Origin: Funneliformis mosseae
Taxonomy: Eukaryota; Glomeromycota; Glomeromycetes; Glomerales; Glomeraceae
Direction: 5' to 3'
Assembly: GCA_910592005.1 (NCBI GenBank)
Contig: CAJVPP010001155.1
Coordinates: forward strand, 1-22,296
DNA length: 22,296 nt
Part shown: one piece after another, positions 19,151 to 22,296 of the stretch
Numbering within the stretch: the stretch's first letter is position 1
How the letters are laid out: every line of letters begins with the position of its first letter
Notes under the pieces: model-generated
The model's database searches: none
Told to the model about the DNA's origin: nothing
What the model saw: only the letters and a program-made list of their open reading frames with translations
Program-made: the position numbers and the translations under genes

Positions 19151-19428
19151 TTATCTCAGATGAATGATAATATCACTATCTGCTCCAGATTCTAAATTTA
19201 CTTCACCTTGTTTAACTTTAAATAAAATTCTGTATATATGTATAATCTGGCCTTTATTTTTAAATAAATTCATTTAAGACTTATTAAATAACATATCGTG
19301 AGATAGCAATAGTTAGTTTCTTTTGCATTTCATAATATAATCATTTAATAATATTTGACTATCAATACCATTCCCTGAATTTCAAATGATTTTTTTAAGA
19401 AAGAAATGTATATAATATTAATATAAAT
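19151..19428 (-). pseudogene. Minus-strand coding remnant with two internal TAA, unidentified
   Basis: Reading leftward from about 19374, one frame runs for some 74 codons to TAA at 19153-19151, with only two internal stops (TAA at 19315-19313 and 19276-19274), both where Gln fits. Segments include NGIDSQILLNDYIMKCKRN, then MNLFKNKGQIIHIYRILFKV and KQGEVNLESGADSDIIIHLR. Upstream, a TGA where Trp fits leads to HFFLKK near 19415. A CAG acceptor-like site at 19375-19377 may mark an exon start. I do not recognise the family. It may belong with the minus-strand remnant at 19940-20089. Confidence 0.5.
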
Positions 19429-19939
19429 AAAATTCATTTTGTTATAGATAGAGAAAAGTTTAACACCTTTTCTTAAGGCCTAATAAATTACGCTTTGTAT
19501 TTTCTAATTTCTTAATAATTATCATTTGTTAATTGATTTTCTTTATAATATATCACCTTCATCTTTGTTAACCCTAAATTAGGAGTTAGAATTAACAACT
19601 ATTTCTTATGTAAAATAACAATCTCAGAGTCAAGGATGAAGCGTTGAAATTTTCAAAAAATTTTTATTACAATAGAGGAGAGATCTGATATATTACTATG
19701 TATATTTTACAGAAATGAGGACTATTTTTACAATAAACTATTAATTTACTAAGATATATCGTATGATAAATTAATAAGGTTAACTGTACAGATTTTATTA
19801 TATATTTAATAAATAAACTGATCTTTACCCAGAGTATCAATTCCTACTTTGTGGCTAAAACATAAGACTTTTTGTTAAAAAAAATTTAATTAATAATATA
19901 TTAATCATGTCAAAATAAAATTACCTAATAGAGTATGTA
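19429..19939. other. Unresolved region
   Basis: Moderately AT-rich, with scattered coding-like words on the minus strand but no frame that holds. It could be introns or more decayed exons of the flanking minus-strand remnants. No RNA gene or repeat is seen. Confidence 0.3.
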
Positions 19940-20089
19940 TTAAAATAAAGAGTCGCATGAAATATTTATAATACAACCTTTGGATTTCTTCAGATATTAT
20001 AAGTTTCAAGTAAATCTATCTCAAATTCAATACGAAAAGCTCTATAAGAAAGAGTTTTGACTGATGCCAAAAAGTTTCTATCTGAAAAT
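19940..20089 (-). pseudogene. Minus-strand coding remnant rich in TGA and TAG, unidentified
   Basis: One minus-strand frame from 20089 down to TAA at 19942-19940 reads IFR-stop-KLFGISQNSFL-stop-SFSY and then two TGA near DRFT, before NL-stop-YLKKSKGCIINIS. Stops include TAG 20080-20078 and TAG 20044-20042, plus TGA codons near 20031 and 20025. Substituting Trp, Arg or Gln at those codons gives a coherent, non-repetitive peptide, which is unlikely for random AT-rich DNA. It is oriented like the remnant at 19151-19428 and may be an upstream exon of the same dead gene. Family unknown. Confidence 0.4.
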
Positions 20090-20140
20090 TTACCTAGCGT
20101 CGCCTAGAAAAAATGGTAACCAGATAGTTTTGCTAGGTAA
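20090..20140. repeat. Compact inverted repeat TTACCTAGC / GCTAGGTAA
   Basis: Perfect 9-bp arms (20090-20098, 20132-20140) are accompanied by an inner CGCCTAG variant at about 20101. With GGTAACC in between, the 51-bp segment is unusually GC-rich for this neighbourhood. It could be a minimal MITE relict or a hairpin site. Confidence 0.5.
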
Positions 20141-20380
20141 TACATGATTACAGATACTAACCTTTGGGAATTATATTTACAAAAATCACTGATGTAAACA
20201 AATTAATATAATTATTTTTACATTGAATAAAGTTAATTTTTTTTTCTCACTTTTTTTTTCCTCTTTTTCATAATTTTTTTTTTTTTTACAAAAGATTATT
20301 TTTTTTATTAAATACGTAATATAACATTTACTAAATATAATAAAAGATTGCAAAGTTTTCTTATTACATTTTCTTTTACT
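20141..20380. other. T-rich spacer
   Basis: Contains long T runs near 20236-20287 and no frame. Confidence 0.4.
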
Positions 20381-20999
20381 ATGTCACAATATCAAACTAA
20401 CAAAATAAAACTTGTAAAGAATGTCATATTTATCAAAGCTATGAAAATTTTCTGAATGAGAAAGGTGTTACTTTGAAAAAATATTTATACTACTGAGATA
20501 AACTTAAAATTTCTTGCTTGAAAAAAAATCTGACAATAATTAAATATTCAAATATTGCCAAAACTGTTTATAATCATTTAATTTCTTTAAATAATACAAA
20601 TGAATATTATGAAGGGAAAAATGTGATGTTAAATATTGATCTTCATATTGAATTATCATCTTTTCTTAACTTTATTTTAGAAAAAGATGCATTAAATAAG
20701 AAAAATCTTGAAATTGAAGTTAGTAATCATGTAATAACATTAATTTTAGAAGGTAATGGATATTCATGGGTTTATCAGAATAAAAATCAAAAAAAAAGAC
20801 TCTCTTCATATATTATATTATTGCAATTGTCAAATTGAGCTTGAAAATAATAAGTAAAGTATTCTATAGCAGATAAACAAAGAGATATATCTATTCATTT
20901 AGAATGTTATCATTATAATAGAACAATAAATATAGAAATATTAACACAATTGGATTTAATCAAAATTAAATATTCTCATAAATGTTACATTCACGACTA
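20381..20999 (+). pseudogene. Remnant of a dispersed fungal multicopy protein, probably a transposase N-terminal region
   Basis: ATG 20381 opens MSQYQTNKIK. A one-base frame change near 20410 then gives TCKECHIYQSYENFLNEKGV, where the two Cys could be half of a zinc site, followed by TGA 20496-20498. An open 106-codon stretch from 20518 has no ATG of its own and runs through NNTNEYYEGKNVMLNIDLHI and VSNHVITLILEGNGYSWVYQ. A frame change near 20790 leads to YYYCNCQIELENNK, and another to DKQRDISIHLECYHYNRTIN, ending in TAA 20997-20999. This order (Cys pair, EGNGYSW, YYCxQ-like, KQRD) matches what I remember of a family that precedes a MULE-like transposase domain in Rhizophagus-type fungi. The catalytic part is absent here. 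Confidence 0.45.
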
Positions 21000-21000
21000 A

Positions 21001-22110
21001 AGCTTCAAATAGTTCAGAATAATCTGAAAATTTTCAGTTTAGATCAACTTCAGTTCAGTTTTAGATTGCAAAAATTTTAATCTGAAAATTTTTAGCTCAG
21101 TTCAGATTTTTTTCAGATTATAAATCTAATCTGAACTGAAAAAATCTGAACTGAGCTGAAAATTTCAGATTAATCTAAAGTTTCAGATTATTTAGAATGA
21201 TGAAATTATCATTTCAAATGAATGATAAAAGAATCGTTTATTTAAAATGATTGAAGTTATCATTCTAAATGAATGATAAGAAAATCATTTGATTAGAATG
21301 ATGAAATTATCATTTCAAATGAACGATAAAAAAATCGTTCATTTGGAATAATTGAAGTTATCATTCCAAATGAATTATAAAAAAATCATTTAATTAGAAC
21401 GATCAAATTATTATTCCAAATAAACGATAAAAGTATCATTTGATTGGAAAGATTAAATTATCATTTTAAAAGAATGATAAAAAGATCATTTCAAAAGAAT
21501 AATAAAAGAATTGTTCATTTGGAATGATTGAAGTTATCTTTTCAAATGAACGATAAGAAAATCATTCGATTGAAATAATAAAATTATCATTTCAAATGAA
21601 CGATAAAAGAATCATTCATTTGGAATGATTGAAATTATCATTTCAAAAGAATGATAAAAAAATCATTCATTAGAATGATTGAAGTTATTATTCTAAATGA
21701 ATGATAAGAAAATCGTTCAATTGAAACAATTAAATTATCATTCTAAAGAATGATAAAAGGATAATTTCAAAAGAATTATAAAAGAATCGTTCATTTAGAA
21801 TGATTGAAGTTATCATTTCAAATGAATGATAAAAAAATCATTCATTTGGAGCGATTGAAGTTATCATTCTAAAAGAATGATAAAAGAATCGTTCATTGGA
21901 ATAATTGAAGTTATCATTCTAAATGAACGATAAGAAAATCATTCAATTGAAATGATTAAATTATTATTCTAAAGAATGATAAAAGGATCATTTCAAACAA
22001 TCTGAAATTTCAGATTAATCTGAAATTTTCAGTTCAGTTCAGATTTTTACCAGTTTACAGTTCAGTTTGGTTTTAGATTGACCTATAATCTGAACTGAAA
22101 TGAACTGTTC
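21001..22110. mobile_element. Foldback-type element with TTCAG-rich inverted arms
   Basis: Left end region 21001-21190 and right end region 21999-22110 are packed with CAGTTCAGATT and AATCTGAACTG words. Left arm 21140-21190 and right arm 21999-22048 are inverted copies of each other over about 50 bp (AAAAATCTGAACTGARCTGA, then AAATTTCAGATTAATCT). The left region also folds on itself, 21094-21120 with 21127-21157. Between the arms lies the satellite at 21191-21998. There is no coding capacity. Outer boundaries are approximate and no target-site duplication is clear. The structure resembles foldback (FB-like) transposons. Confidence 0.7.
21191..21998. repeat. 50-bp palindromic satellite, 15 units
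   Basis: Units of about 50 bp start near 21199, 21249, 21299, 21349, 21398, 21448, 21523, 21573, 21624, 21673, 21723, 21798, 21850, 21900 and 21950. The sixth and eleventh are about 75 bp. Each unit holds two back-to-back hairpins: TTATCATTC with GAATGATAA around a TAAAT-like loop, and AATCATTC with GAATGATT around ATTTG. A longer pattern of 225-275 bp is visible, as the variants near 21448, 21723 and 21950 (AATTTC or CATTTC after GATAAAAGGAT) are close relatives. Confidence 0.9.
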
Positions 22111-22196
22111 AGAGTATTATCTATGATCAAGATATATTAATACAACATATGAAATTAAAAAATTTATTTAAGATAATCTTATTTGTTCTGTTTTAG

Positions 22197-22287
22197 ATAT
22201 TTGACGCTATTACGTTAGATTTCGTAGCTTCAAATAAAATCTCAAAAGGGGTAAATAAAACTAAGACAATTACTCAAGAAATCACAG
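22197..22287 (+). CDS. Internal exon of a gene running off the right edge (partial)
   Basis: Ninety-one bases flanked by a pyrimidine-rich TTCTGTTTTAG acceptor (to 22196) and a consensus CAG|GTGAGG donor (from 22288). Only one of the three plus frames is open, reading IFDAITLDFVASNKISKGVN and then KTKTITQEIT, with codons (GAC, GCT, ACG, GGG) richer in G and C than the surroundings. There are no stops, unlike the remnants to the left. The upstream exon is not identified: the foldback element ends only about 90 bp away and may lie in the preceding intron or have cut the gene. I do not recognise the protein. Confidence 0.55.
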
Positions 22288-22296
22288 GTGAGGATT

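Noticed and set aside
629..20999. A variant genetic code with TGA as Trp and TAA/TAG as Gln
   Set aside because: The intact chromodomain gene uses TGG for Trp and CAA for Gln and ends in TAA. The dead genes also carry frameshifts and ligand losses (Cys and His to Tyr), which a variant code would not explain.
21191..21998. CRISPR array
   Set aside because: The 50-bp units are tandem and all similar, with no unique spacers or cas genes, in apparently eukaryotic DNA.
1..22296. tRNA or rRNA genes
   Set aside because: No T-loop GGTTCRAATCC-type box with a matching acceptor stem and no conserved rRNA stretch was found by eye on either strand.

Overview
The window reads as nuclear DNA of a very AT-rich, intron-containing fungus. 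Degenerate non-LTR and MULE-type transposons, CCAAT boxes, short GT..AG introns and TTAGGG-flavoured minisatellites remind me of arbuscular-mycorrhizal (Glomeromycotina) genomes such as Rhizophagus. That placement is an impression from family resemblance; another AT-rich early-diverging fungus is possible. Nothing bacterial, phage or organellar is visible: there is no operon structure, tRNA or rRNA.

Layout. 1-4.2 kb: two arrays of the same 36-bp telomere-like unit (80-295 and 3953-4203, same orientation) enclose about 3.7 kb with a decayed MULE-type transposase (1200-2390), a 14-unit 9-bp minisatellite (2559-2684) and another decayed coding region (2849-3356). 4.2-6.7 kb: extremely AT-rich sequence with small inverted-repeat elements and, at 5700-6662, a multi-exon gene broken by stop codons. 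7.1-8.5 kb: the only gene that looks intact, a two-exon chromodomain plus coiled-coil protein (7702-8458) with a small inverted-repeat element in its intron. 8.5-10.6 kb: less AT-rich sequence with short coding-like stretches, including a possible small secreted protein on the minus strand. 10.6-14.6 kb: extremely AT-rich sequence with two MITEs and a 100-140-bp satellite. 15.0-18.8 kb: a decayed LINE with ORF1 zinc knuckle and ORF2 endonuclease but no visible reverse transcriptase, followed by a pogo-like MITE with perfect terminal repeats. 19.1-21.0 kb: decayed coding remnants on both strands. 21.0-22.1 kb: a foldback element built around a 15-unit palindromic satellite. The right edge holds a clean exon of a gene that runs off the window.

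The main pattern is how the coding sequences have died. In at least five unrelated remnants the in-frame stops fall where Trp (TGG), Gln (CAA/CAG) or Arg (CGA) is expected, and key Cys/His residues have become Tyr. All of these are C-to-T or G-to-A transitions. This suggests cytosine-deamination or RIP-like decay of repeats, with the very AT-rich blocks as a possible end stage, and the chromodomain locus spared. No intact multi-gene system is present, so there are no working partnerships between genes to describe.
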